From Sindora glabra (Eukaryota > Streptophyta > Magnoliopsida > Fabales > Fabaceae), in the NCBI GenBank assembly GCA_020226215.1, contig CM035229.1, positions 79,067,343-79,131,342 of the forward strand: 64,000 nt of DNA. The letters run 5' to 3'. Shown in pieces: positions 10,883 to 20,699 of the stretch. The notes under the pieces are model-generated. The model saw nothing but the letters and a program-made list of their open reading frames with translations, had not been told where the DNA came from and did no database searches. The position numbers were made by a program, and so were the translations under genes. Within the stretch, counting starts at the first letter, position 1. Each line of letters opens with the position of its first letter.

Positions 10883-13313
10883 CTATTTAACCAGATCAAT
10901 GCTAAAATCCCATAGTTTCTTTGCCAATTCCATGTCCTGTCCTTTTGAGTTTGATTTGCCCACATTACTATTTTCAAAGTACTCCCCACTAATTCCATCT
11001 ACCTGTGGGTTCAGTGCCACATAGCATGTTGTTGCTGCTCCCTGCAATAAAGTTGCAGTATATGAATAAGCATTGAGCAAGAATCAAAACAACAATGATA
11101 ATCTGTATTTTCTTTTAATTCTCCACAATTTTTCCCCACTGGAATGACATTAATAATTTGTTTGGCAATAATAAAATAATATAAAAAAAAAACTTCTTCC
11201 ATTCTCTCTTGTTCAAATTGATGATACCAGGCACAGGTCGCACTACTATGCTTGAGGTTGAACTTACCTGTTGGACACTTTTAAGCACAAATCTCCCTAT
11301 CACACCAAACACAGCTGCATAAATGAAAGAAACATCCCCGTAAAATTCAATAGCATTCGCCTTCTGCATAAAAATTGTTCTCAAATATAGTACATATTCA
11401 CGAAAAATACTGAGTAATTACTCTCGAGTATACTGTTATGACGGAAAAGATTGGTGTTAATTGTTCCTGGGTGAACAGCATTTGCAGTGATTTCCACCCC
11501 TTCTTCCTGATCAAAAGAATCAACTCAATGTTTACACACACTTCATTGACAGTTAGTCAATGGAAAGAAGGCCATTTCTCTTTGGGGAAGATTGAAACAA
11601 AAGAAAATGATCTGATGGGGCTTCTAGCTGGCATTTTAATAGTGCAGTGATACCCATTACTTTAGATGTTTTACTCTTCGTTATGCTCGTGTTCTATCCA
11701 GGTCCTTGCGTGCAAAAAAAAATAAAAAATGAAAGAGAAGTCTAACACACCTTGAGACGTCTTGAAAGCTCACGAGCGTGCAGAAGGTTAGCAAGCTTTG
11801 ATTGCCCATACGCACCCCAACTGTTGTAACTGTGCACAACCATATAAACGTCCTCAGTTATAGATCTCATGTGGCCCTACTGAGGTCTTATTTTCACATT
11901 TCCCTCACATTTTAATTTTTGTAATACTCACATTGTCCGTAATTTTGATATTAACTTTTACAGGCTTCATTTGTTTTTTTAAAAAAACCTTACTTTTTTA
12001 TATAAATAAAGAAATATTATGTGCAATTATACTTTATGATTAAAAAATAATATTTAGAATTATTTGTAAAGAAAAATAAGTTCCTCCTTTATAAAAAGAA
12101 AAGTTATCTTTCATTAAATTTCTCATATTTAATATTATACATTTAAATCACTTTTTACCATCTTAATATTTTATAATTATATTTATTAAAATAGATAAAA
12201 CCACGTTACTACTACCTTTCCCAGAACTTACAGCCGACCTCCAGCATGGTATATCGAACTCTCTATTTGGTTTATGCAAATATTACCTTGATTTATCATT
12301 AAGTTCGTCGAAACGGATTCCTTCTTTATAAGCAATAGTGTGACCGTAAGAGGAGACAATAACAATTCTTCCTTCTTTCTTACTCTCAATGGCTGTTTTC
12401 TTCATATTGTCGAAGAGAAGATTTGTCAACAGAAAATGACCTGTAAAGTTTATATTAAATGGAACAAAGGCATTTAGATCACTTCTCCACCTCCTGTCAT
12501 TCTTCTTTAAAAACAAAACTATACAGTGTTCCAATTATTAAATTTAAGACAGATCAAAAGTGTCCAATCATACATAAAGTTAAAAAAGGATTAGTACATT
12601 GATGATTAAAAAGGATTGTTCAGCCTTGACAACAAAGTAACAATTTTTCTCACTTACCTAAGTAATTTGTGGCAAACTGTAGTTCAATATTGTCTCTGGA
12701 CAGCATGTAAGGGGATGCCATAATTCCTGCATTGTTTCTGACGCCATAAAAAAGAAACAAACAGAGAACAGAGCATCAAGAGTCATCTTCCATCTTGAAC
12801 TATCACAAACTTCAACTGGGAAAGTGAGAGACAAAAAGTTATGAAGAACAGAAATTGATTCCCAAGGCAGTGATTATACATATATATGTGTGTGTGTGCT
12901 TTTGCTTACACGAGTATGTTCAGGGGAAGACCAGTGGAACAGAAGTCAGATGCAAATTTCTGGACAGATTCCAATGAACTGACATCAATTTCCATGACAT
13001 CAATTTTAGCTGCGGGAATCTCCTTAATAATTCCTTCCTTTACTTTGTTAGCAGCGTCCAGATTCCTGACTCCCATGATCACATGCACGCCACGCATAGC
13101 CAGTACTCTTGTTGTCTCAGCTCCTATTCCACTGGATGCTCCTGTTATGTCCCGATATGAATTAAGAATCTCAGAAAATAGAGAGTGATATATACAGAAT
13201 CAAGTATGACCTGTGACTATGGCAGTGAGATCAGTCCCATCGATCCCTTGAGTAACTTGCTCTGCGGTGGACGATGATGAAAACCCAGAGCCACTTTTTT
13301 TCCAGATCGGCAT
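10883..13313 (-). CDS. Short-chain dehydrogenase/reductase, TIC32/retinol-dehydrogenase-like
   Basis: Eight exons join without frame breaks: 13313-13211, 13141-12910, 12737-12658, 12440-12287, 11829-11751, 11506-11422, 11314-11268 and 11041-10883. The total is 939 bases, or 312 residues, normal for the family. Introns are GT-AG. The protein has the Rossmann signature TGASSGIG (residues 34-41), NNAG (113-116), the catalytic serine in IVIVSS (168/169) and the YGQSK form of YxxxK (Tyr197, Lys201). It ends with the typical WDFSIDLVK. Family members are NADP(H)-dependent oxidoreductases; TIC32 itself is a redox and calmodulin-linked component at the chloroplast inner envelope, but many paralogues have unknown substrates, so the substrate here is open. 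The start gives the usual short N-terminus followed by SGFSSSSTAEQVTQGIDG. Intron 4 holds a dispersed AT-rich repeat. The gene is adjacent to and in tandem with its dead paralogue. Confidence 0.92.
11935..12200. repeat. Dispersed AT-rich repeat inside SDR intron 4
   Basis: This block resembles the two tandem units at 42311-42982: shared strings include 'aatattatgtg', 'actttatgatta', 'accatcttaatattttata' and 'aagttatctttcattaaat' or close variants, in the same order. A miniature element or fragment of one is likely. I did not find clear terminal inverted repeats. Confidence 0.5.
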
Positions 13314-13369
13314 AGTCTCCCAACAAAGAAGTTCTCTCCCTCTCTCTTTCAGAGTCAGCACTTACAGCT

Positions 13370-13896
13370 ACAAATATAAAAGGCAGATTTTTACCAGTTC
13401 ACCGTAACTGTTTGGCAGTTGAAAAAAGTTGGAAAGAATTGGGAATACCAAGTAGCAAGCAGACGTGCACGTAGGTGAAAATTTTTTGTATGTTCTAAGT
13501 ACATTAAACTGTATGGTATCCTTAATCATAAATAATTTTACAAAATTTATGTATATACTAAAAATTTATTTTTTAGTTTTTAAAATATTAAAAATTATGA
13601 AAATTATTATTTATTTTTTCATTAATTATGATACATAAATATAGTATATAAATTTTTTTTCAGCACACAGCTCTCCCACGACTGAAAAACATGAAAGATT
13701 TGCATATTTTTTTTATGTGTCGGATTGTGTGCCCACTATGAAATGCGCATACTATGCTAAATATATTATTTATCATCATACAATTCATAAATAAGTCGTA
13801 TTATTTTAAACATAAATAATACAAATTAAGTAGTGATTTCTTAGTTGTCCAGCAATTCAGCTGAGCATTCGTAATGGTCGGGATCATTTCTCGGCT
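13370..13896. other. SDR upstream region and AT-rich spacer
   Basis: The first part is the promoter side of the minus-strand SDR gene; on the minus strand a TATATTT-like stretch lies about 65 bases before its ATG. The rest is AT-rich with no gene or repeat that I can name. Confidence 0.3.
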
Positions 13897-13897
13897 G

Positions 13898-13990
13898 GGT
13901 CAAAACGGCAAAAATACCAGATTACGCGTATTTTATAAACAATTTATCGTTTTACCGTAATTTGAAAACTAATTACCAGAATACGCAGGG
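13898..13990 (+). repeat. MULE 1 left terminal inverted repeat
   Basis: Begins GGTCAAAA. It contains AAAATACC, GTATTTTATAAAC, CGTTTTACCGT and a final 'acgcaggg'. The same ordered blocks occur at 19690 (plus), 20601 (minus), about 24003 (minus) and 24966 (minus), giving five related ends in the window. Confidence 0.7.
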
Positions 13991-14022
13991 CATCATTCAA
14001 AATGGTGCCCGAAAGCCTTGGA

Positions 14023-14171
14023 GGCGCCATTCAGAGTGGCATCCTCCCCCTGGAGGCGCCTTTTGAAGTGGCGCCCTCCGTAAGGAGAGGCGCCATTTGA
14101 AAAGGCGCCCTCGGCGCCATTTGAATTTTTTTTTAAAATTTGAATTGGGAGGCGCCATTTCATTAGGCGCC
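14023..14171. repeat. Subterminal cluster of eight GGCGCC palindromes
   Basis: GGCGCC starts at 14023, 14055, 14070, 14089, 14104, 14113, 14151 and 14166, usually in the context of 'ATTTGAAAAGGCGCC' or 'GGCGCCATTT'. The surrounding DNA is GC-rich, unlike the rest of the spacer. It lies between the terminal repeat and the leader promoter. Confidence 0.9.
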
Positions 14172-14181
14172 TCCTCCCATC

Positions 14182-14189
14182 TATTTATA
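14182..14189 (+). promoter_or_regulatory. TATA box of the MULE 1 transposase gene
   Basis: TATTTATA sits just downstream of the GGCGCC cluster. It is followed by a CT-rich leader (14190-14340) and a splice donor at 14414/14415. This is the normal arrangement for a MULE whose terminal repeat drives transposase transcription. Confidence 0.5.
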
Positions 14190-14209
14190 CCCCCTCACCC
14201 CCTCCCCGC

Positions 14210-14414
14210 TCCTCACCTCCTTACTCCCCAATTCCGAAAACCTTTCGCAGCCGCTCTTCTTCTCTTCTTCGTAAATCTTGCAGCCACTTGCCGTAGTTCT
14301 TCGTATTTTATATTCCTTCATTCATAAATCATCATCTGTTCTTTCTTTTGTGCATTTCATTCAGAAGCATTTTCTGCTTTGGAGCAAATCTGATCTTCTT
14401 TCAATTCTTGCTTG
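14210..14414 (+). other. Non-coding leader exon of MULE 1 transposase gene (predicted)
   Basis: A CT-rich, relatively GC-rich stretch ends CTTG|GTTAGT, a plausible donor. The start is approximate, about 25-30 bases after the TATA box. A small second leader exon may be at 15739-15774 (ATGCAG| acceptor, ACCG|GTTAGT donor). Confidence 0.4.
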
Positions 14415-14945
14415 GTTAGTATATTTATAATTTTTGTATTTATGTTATATATTTTTTAAATTAATTATTATGATTTATGATATGAAATGATGATCTAGGA
14501 TTTAGAAAAAATTTATACAAATTTATATGATCTGTTATAATTTATAATTTTTATTTGTTTAAATTTTGATAATTTTTATATTCATATTATTATATTTATT
14601 TTATGTTGATTATTATGATTTATGATGTGAAATGGTGATCTAGGATTTAGAAAAGATTTGTACAAATTTATATGATATGTGATAGTTTATATTTTTTACT
14701 GGTTAGTATTTTTATAATTTCTGTATGTATATTATAACTTGTATTTCATGTTGATTATTATGATTTATGATGAGAAATGATGATCTAGGATTTAGAAAAA
14801 ATTTATATAAATTTATGTGATCTGTGAAAGTTTGTGATTTTTACTGCTTAGTATTTGTATATTTTTTATATTTATATTATAATTTTTATTTTATGTTGAT
14901 TATTATGATTTATAATGTGAAATGATGATCTAGGATTTAGAAAAA
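14401..14945 (+). repeat. Tandem minisatellite, about 145 bp x 4
   Basis: The word TGATCTAGGATTTAGAAAA recurs at 14491, 14637, 14781 and 14926, a period of 144-146. Each unit also holds 'gattattatgatttatgat' and 'gttagtat'. Because each unit repeats GTTAGTAT, it repeats the leader donor sequence. A fifth degenerate copy is near 15895-15990. Confidence 0.85.
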
Positions 14946-16689
14946 ATTGAAGCTTTAACATATTATATTTTTTAGAAAACTAACATGTTATTAACAATAT
15001 TTTTTTTACAATCATTAATTAAATTTTTTAATTTATTACAATATTTTAAGTAAATTGAAGCTTTAATATACATTTTTTTAACAAAAATAAATAATTTCAT
15101 ATTATATTCTATAGAAAAAAAAGTTAGTGATTAAATTAAATATTATTTATATAAATATTTTTAAATTTTTATTGATGATAATTTTTAAATATTATATTTT
15201 AAATTTAAAATACATCAACTAAGAGTTTTCAAAGGATTTACAATTCATACATAATTTATTCTTCATTTCATGTACTTTGCTGAATTTTTTCTTCTTTATT
15301 TCTTCAATCATTCTATTAAAAGTTGAAATAGAATATATTGAATAATATTAATATAATATAATTTAATATTTTTGACATAAAATTATTTTTAATGATCAAA
15401 TATTTTTTTTTTAAAAATTCATGTTATAGAAAATGCTAATTGAAATAACTAACTATATATTTTAGTTTTAATGATAGTAGTTAAGAATAAAAATTAATTA
15501 TCTTTTAAAATTCATTAATATTTTCTTGATATAAAAATTCAAACACTATATTTTAAATTGAATATACATCAATAAAATTTTATATATATTGTTATTTTTA
15601 TTCCTTTAATATATTATCTTACAAATATATTTAATTTAGCGTGATTTTTGCATAATTTTTTAATTGATACAATAATATCTAATAACTTTTGCTTAGAGAT
15701 TAAAGTTATTAAATTATCTAACAAATTTTTTTATGCAGAGGCTTTTTTCTGTTTGCTTCTCCGAATACTTACCGGTTAGTATTTTTAGGAATTTTATGCT
15801 TATATTATAATTTTTATTAGTCATAGTAAAAATATTTTTTATATTGGTAGAGAAATTTATTTAGAATGTTATGATATAAATAATATAGATTTGTTTATTT
15901 TATATTGATTGTTATGATTTATGATGTGAAATTATGATTTAAGATGTGAAGTTATGATTTATGAAAATTTTGTAGGAATTTATATGTAATGTGATAGGTT
16001 GTGCTATTAAAAGAATAACAAATGAGATAAAGAAGGATGTCCTAATATAGGTCTTACGACCTAGGTGAAAGTTATATTTAGAGAATTTTTTCATGTGAAA
16101 TCTTAATATATCATAAGAGAGGTACTAAAAAAGATTATAGGATATGTGAATGTAACCAAAAGCATTAAAAAAATAGGATATTATTATTGAAAATTTATAC
16201 TTTTTTGTATTTAAATAGTAGATATTATAAATGGAAGAATAGTGAACGTACTTGAAAAAATTATACTATACATAGGTTTATTTAGGAAGAATTAAAATAT
16301 ATATGGAGGTATTGGCAATAATAATGTGTACATAATTTTGGTTGCTATTTGGTAGTAGGTGTGAACGGAGAAAAAAGTCGTAAAAATAAAAAAGATAGTG
16401 TATTAAAAATGTTGACTAATTTAATTAGTATAATTTGTGTAAAATAACCAAGAAAAATGATAATTGAAAGAGATAAACTAAACCATAGATAAGATTATAT
16501 AGTCAAATATTATATTAGTTTTGGAAAAGAAAAAACATTTGCTTGGCCGAAAAAATAATCCTATTATTACATAGTATTAATAGAATACCTTGCAAAATAG
16601 TAATACATCCCGTTCATTTTTAATTATAGTATTAAATACTAGTACACTCGTTTACGAGAACAAAATTTGTATATGAGACTATCCGTCAA
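14946..16689 (+). other. AT-rich leader intron of MULE 1
   Basis: Extremely AT-rich and without open frames. It contains the candidate 36-base exon at 15739-15774 and the degenerate minisatellite copy near 15895. Otherwise nothing recognisable up to the transposase frame. Confidence 0.5.
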
Positions 16690-19506
16690 TTGTGGGGGTG
16701 CAGTGAGTATTTTACAGCTAAAAGTAAGAAGATGAAAAAAAGTTTAATTGCCTTTATATATTCAAATGGTACAATTATTGAGGGATCAACGGGGGTAATG
16801 TACGATGGACCTCCTCCAAAGGCATTGAAATTAAGAGGATGCAGCATTATGGATGTTTTGCGGGAGAGAATTCATGCCTGACTGAAGCTTCGCGAAGATC
16901 AAGTTGTGGGGAAGATTGTTTACAGGTTTCCACAGCATCAAACAGAGGCTCAATACATGGCATACGAATTGGACGACGATGAAGACTTGGCATGTGCCAT
17001 AGCAAGCTACGAATAGCATCCGACGATGACAGCAATAGAGTTGTACGCGGAGGTGACCACATCCGAACTGCACGCTACCAACCTGGGTTCACAAGAAAGA
17101 GTTCCAACAACTAGATCACCTATGGTTCTAACAGCTAATGTTAGTACTAGTTGTTCGATGGTGCGGGAAGGCCTTCCTTACACGGGTGGAATCGAGTTCC
17201 ACATTTCTGATAGTTATACTTCTGCATTTGACTCATCTGTTGCCGGTGTTTTCCCGAGAAATATATCACATACCATGATGGGTTCAACAAGTGCCTTACC
17301 GGTCGTAGAGGAAGAATCCGCTGATCTTATATTGATGGATGCCTACCTTGAGTCTGGTTTTGAGGACGATGAGGTGTCTTGCAGCAGCGATGATGATCGT
17401 GACACTAATGACGACGAACGCGCCACTACACATGGAAACAATGTTGCAACGCGGCAGGTGAGGAGTGACAATGCTGCACAGACATCATTTGGTGTCCCTC
17501 AAGCTGCTGTCTTCTCTCACATTGATTGGGATGCCATACGGAATCCAAATGAATTTTCAGAAATAATGAAACCAAGCTATGATTACGACATGGAAGACTT
17601 ACAAGTTAGGCAAGAGTTCGATTGCAAGGAGGCTTTAATTGCTGCAACCAAGCATTACCACATCAGAAGGCACCACAGTTGTTACGTGGAGGAGTCGGAT
17701 ACCAGAAGATTAAGCATGAAGTGTGATAATTTTGGGGACCAATGCAATTTCCACCTCAGAGCGACGAAACTTAAGAATTGTAACACTTGGACAATAACTA
17801 GATTTTCAGGACTTCATACATGTGTTAATGCCAGTTTGACATAGGATCACAAGTCTCTGGACTCCGAGTATATCAGTTCCTTGATACTGGAAATGATTAA
17901 AGTGAAGCAAGATGTTCAAATCTCGCTTATACAAGAGAGGGTGGAAGGTATGTACGGGTATAAGATTTCATACAGGAAAGCATGGAAGGCGAAACAAAAG
18001 GCAATTGTCAAGGTGTACGGTGATTGGGATAAATCGTATGAAGTGCTTCCCAAATGGTTGGACATTTTAGGCTACTGTGACCAGGCGCTGTTCAAGTTGG
18101 AGTCACAAGAATTCATCACAGCTGACAACCGTGTTGATCCGCAGAAACATGTTTTCAACCGAGTTTTCTGGGCTTTCAAGCCATGCATTACCTCATTTTC
18201 CTACTGCAAGCAATTCATACAAGTTAATGGAACGCATCTGTATGGCAAGTTCAGCGGCGTGCTACTGATTGCTGCGACCCAGGACAGTAACAAATGCCCC
18301 GTTCCTCTTGCCTTTGCCATTGTTGACAGGGAGAACTATGAAAACTGGAGTTAGTTTTTGGCATTACTGCGGGTAAATGTTACGAACAAGCAAGGAATAT
18401 GCTTGATATCATATCGGCACCGAGCTATAAAAGATGTTGTAGCCACCGAAAGCTTGGGATGGCAGCTTCTTTATGCTTTTCATTAATACTGTATCAGACA
18501 TATTGCTAGCAACGTTCGCAAGAAGTGCAGGGATGACAATGTGAGGAAAGCTGTCCTTAAGATTGGTATGCGTTATAGCGTAATTTCTTTGTTGAACCTT
18601 TCATCTATAAATTTGTGTATCTGGTAGTTCAACCTGGTTAACCTATTTGTCTCCTTCTGTTCAGCGTATGAGCCCAGTTGGGAAAAGGCCATGGAGAGAT
18701 TGGACAACCTTAGCAAAGTCAAAGAGGAGATCCACAAGAAGTTGACCGCTATTCCGATGGAGAAGTGGACGCTTGCTTATGATGAAGGCAGAAGATATGG
18801 TCATATGACGATTAACATTGTAGAGTGCATCAATGGCCTCTTCAAAAGATTAAGGAAGCTACCAATCACAGGCCTTGTTCAACAAACATACTATAGATGT
18901 GTCAAGTACTTTGTGGAAAGGGCAAAAGAAGCACACGCTGAACTACAACAAGGTCACATATACGCAAGCAGATTCAGACAGGAGCTTGCGACTATCCAGT
19001 TACGTGCTTCTTCTTACCACGTTCGTGCTTATAATAGACAAGGGACTAGGTTTGAGGTGGTGGAGGGCCTTGATATGGCCAGGAGGTCATGTGAAAAGGT
19101 CGTCCAAGTGTTATTAGACAAAGGGCAATGTGAATGTGGACAATTCCAAGCATATAGGTATCCTTGCGCTCATATTATTGCTGCTTGTGCCTCAATCAAC
19201 ATATCGTGGGAACCATATGTTGATGCTGTATACAGGCTTGACATACTACTCAATTGCTACAAATCTGAGTGGTGGCCTATCGGGGAGTGGTTGCAATGGA
19301 ATAACCTACCACCATTTCCTGTCCTAGTTCCAAATTATGGAAGATTACGTGCAAGGGGACGACCAAAGTCGACCCGGATCAGAAATGAGATGGATTGGCT
19401 TCAAGAGAGCGGTGTAAAGCAAAAATGCGGTCATTGTAAGATGGAAGGACATAATTGTAGGCGCTGCCCACTACTACATGGGGAGGAAGGCCCTTCTACA
19501 CCTTGA
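16690..19506 (+). pseudogene. MULE transposase (MuDR/MURA type), five in-frame stops
   Basis: One reading frame runs from 16690 (a better start is Met at 16732) through 18565, is joined across a 99-base GT-AG intron (18566-18664), and ends at the TGA at 19504-19506: about 890 codons. Stops interrupt it at 16879 (TGA), 17014 (TAG), 17842 (TAG), 18352 (TAG) and 18484 (TAA), with no frameshift. Domains in order: PB1-like N-terminus (IAFIYSNGTIIEG), acidic linker, MuDR zinc-binding region (17620-17840, ending HTCVNASLT), MULE DDE core (18100-18560), and a SWIM finger (CECGQFQ...CAH, 19129-19180). A CCHC knuckle (CGHCKMEGHNCRRC) follows near 19428-19470. The usual first catalytic Asp (VDGTH) is Asn (VNGTH), and the second (ISDRH) is Tyr (ISYRH), so catalysis would be lost even with read-through. 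Confidence 0.93.
18566..18664 (+). other. Intron in MULE 1 transposase
   Basis: AAGATTG|GTATGC at the 5' side and TTCTGTTCAG|CG at the 3' side. Removing it restores the frame exactly between the DDE core and the AYEPSWEKAMERL segment. Confidence 0.75.
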
Positions 19507-19689
19507 TTTTTATTATTTACTTTCGCATATATGTTATAAAGTATGTTAACCAATATCATAAGTGTAACGGTCGCACACTGTAATTTTTTTTTATGGTTGT
19601 AAAATTGCACGTCATTATGTATATATATGTTACCCCATTACTAGTAATGTGAACCGACCATTAGTTAATCGTCCAAGTGTATACAAATT

Positions 19690-20601
19690 GGTTAAAATAC
19701 CAAAATACGGGTATTTTATAAACTTTTTTTCGCTTTACTGCGGTTTCGAAAGTATTTACCAAAGTACACAGGGCGCCACATATCCGCTAAAGGCGCCGTT
19801 CAACATGGCGCCTTTACTGCACCTAGCCTGTTGGGGGGAAAGGGGCTGGGAGGTGCCATTTCACTTAGTTCCCATTTCGCATTTCATAATATTTAATATT
19901 TAATTAATTAAATTTTATAAATTTATATATTTATTTACATAATTTTTAGGTTATTATTTATTTATACGAAAATTATAATTTTTAAAATATAATTAATTAT
20001 ATTTCATGATATTATTTATATATGTATTATAATTTAAATTTAAGATATATAATTTTTAGAATGCAATTAATTATATTTTATAAAAAATATTTAGATTTAT
20101 ATACCAGACATCAACATTAATTAGTATAGATTGTAAATTAAAAAAAATATAAGGGCCTCTGGTATATAAATCTAAATATTTTTTATAAAATATAATTAAT
20201 TTAATTTTAATACAGTTATATCTTAATTTTAAATTATAATATATATATAAATAATATCATAAAATATAATTAATTATATTTAAAAAATTATAATTTTATT
20301 ATAAATAATAAATACCTAAAAATTATGTAAATAAATATATAAATTTATAAAATTTAACTAATTAAATATAAAATATTATGAAATGCCAAATGGCGCCAAG
20401 TGAAAAGGCGCCTCCCAGCTCCTTCCCCTCTCCCTGATACAACAAGTTAGGTACAGCGAAGGCGCCATGTTGAAAAGCGCATTCAGCGGACACCCAATGA
20501 CGCTATACAGTGCTGCGCCCTGCGTACTTTGATAAATACTTTCGAAATCGTGGTAAAGCGAAAAAAAGTTTATAAAATATCCGTATTTTGGTATTTTGAC
20601 C
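19690..20601. mobile_element. 912-bp foldback MULE (MITE-like) with 9-bp target duplication
   Basis: The two halves are inverted copies almost to the centre: GGTTAAAATACC at 19690-19701 pairs with GGTATTTTGACC at 20590-20601, and 'agatttatataccaga' near 20090 pairs with 'tctggtatataaatct' near 20160, leaving a short loop. Flanks are atacaaatt (19681-19689) and atacaaact (20602-20610), a 9-base direct repeat with one mismatch, the Mutator signature. It has GGCGCC at 19772, 19792, 19807, 20392, 20407 and 20461. It has no coding capacity and probably used a related MULE transposase. It separates the transposase and PMD genes. Confidence 0.9.
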
Positions 20602-20699
20602 ATACAAACTCTTGTGTTGAACTTTGTACTTAAATTGCACAAGTCTGTTAAGTTAGTGTGTGTTTAAATTTCATTCTAATGCAATGCTTGTCGTGGCAG

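Noticed and set aside
14023..14171. CRISPR-like or riboswitch reading of the GGCGCC cluster
   Set aside because: Spacing is irregular, the word is only six bases, and the genome is plant nuclear; a transposon subterminal array explains it better.
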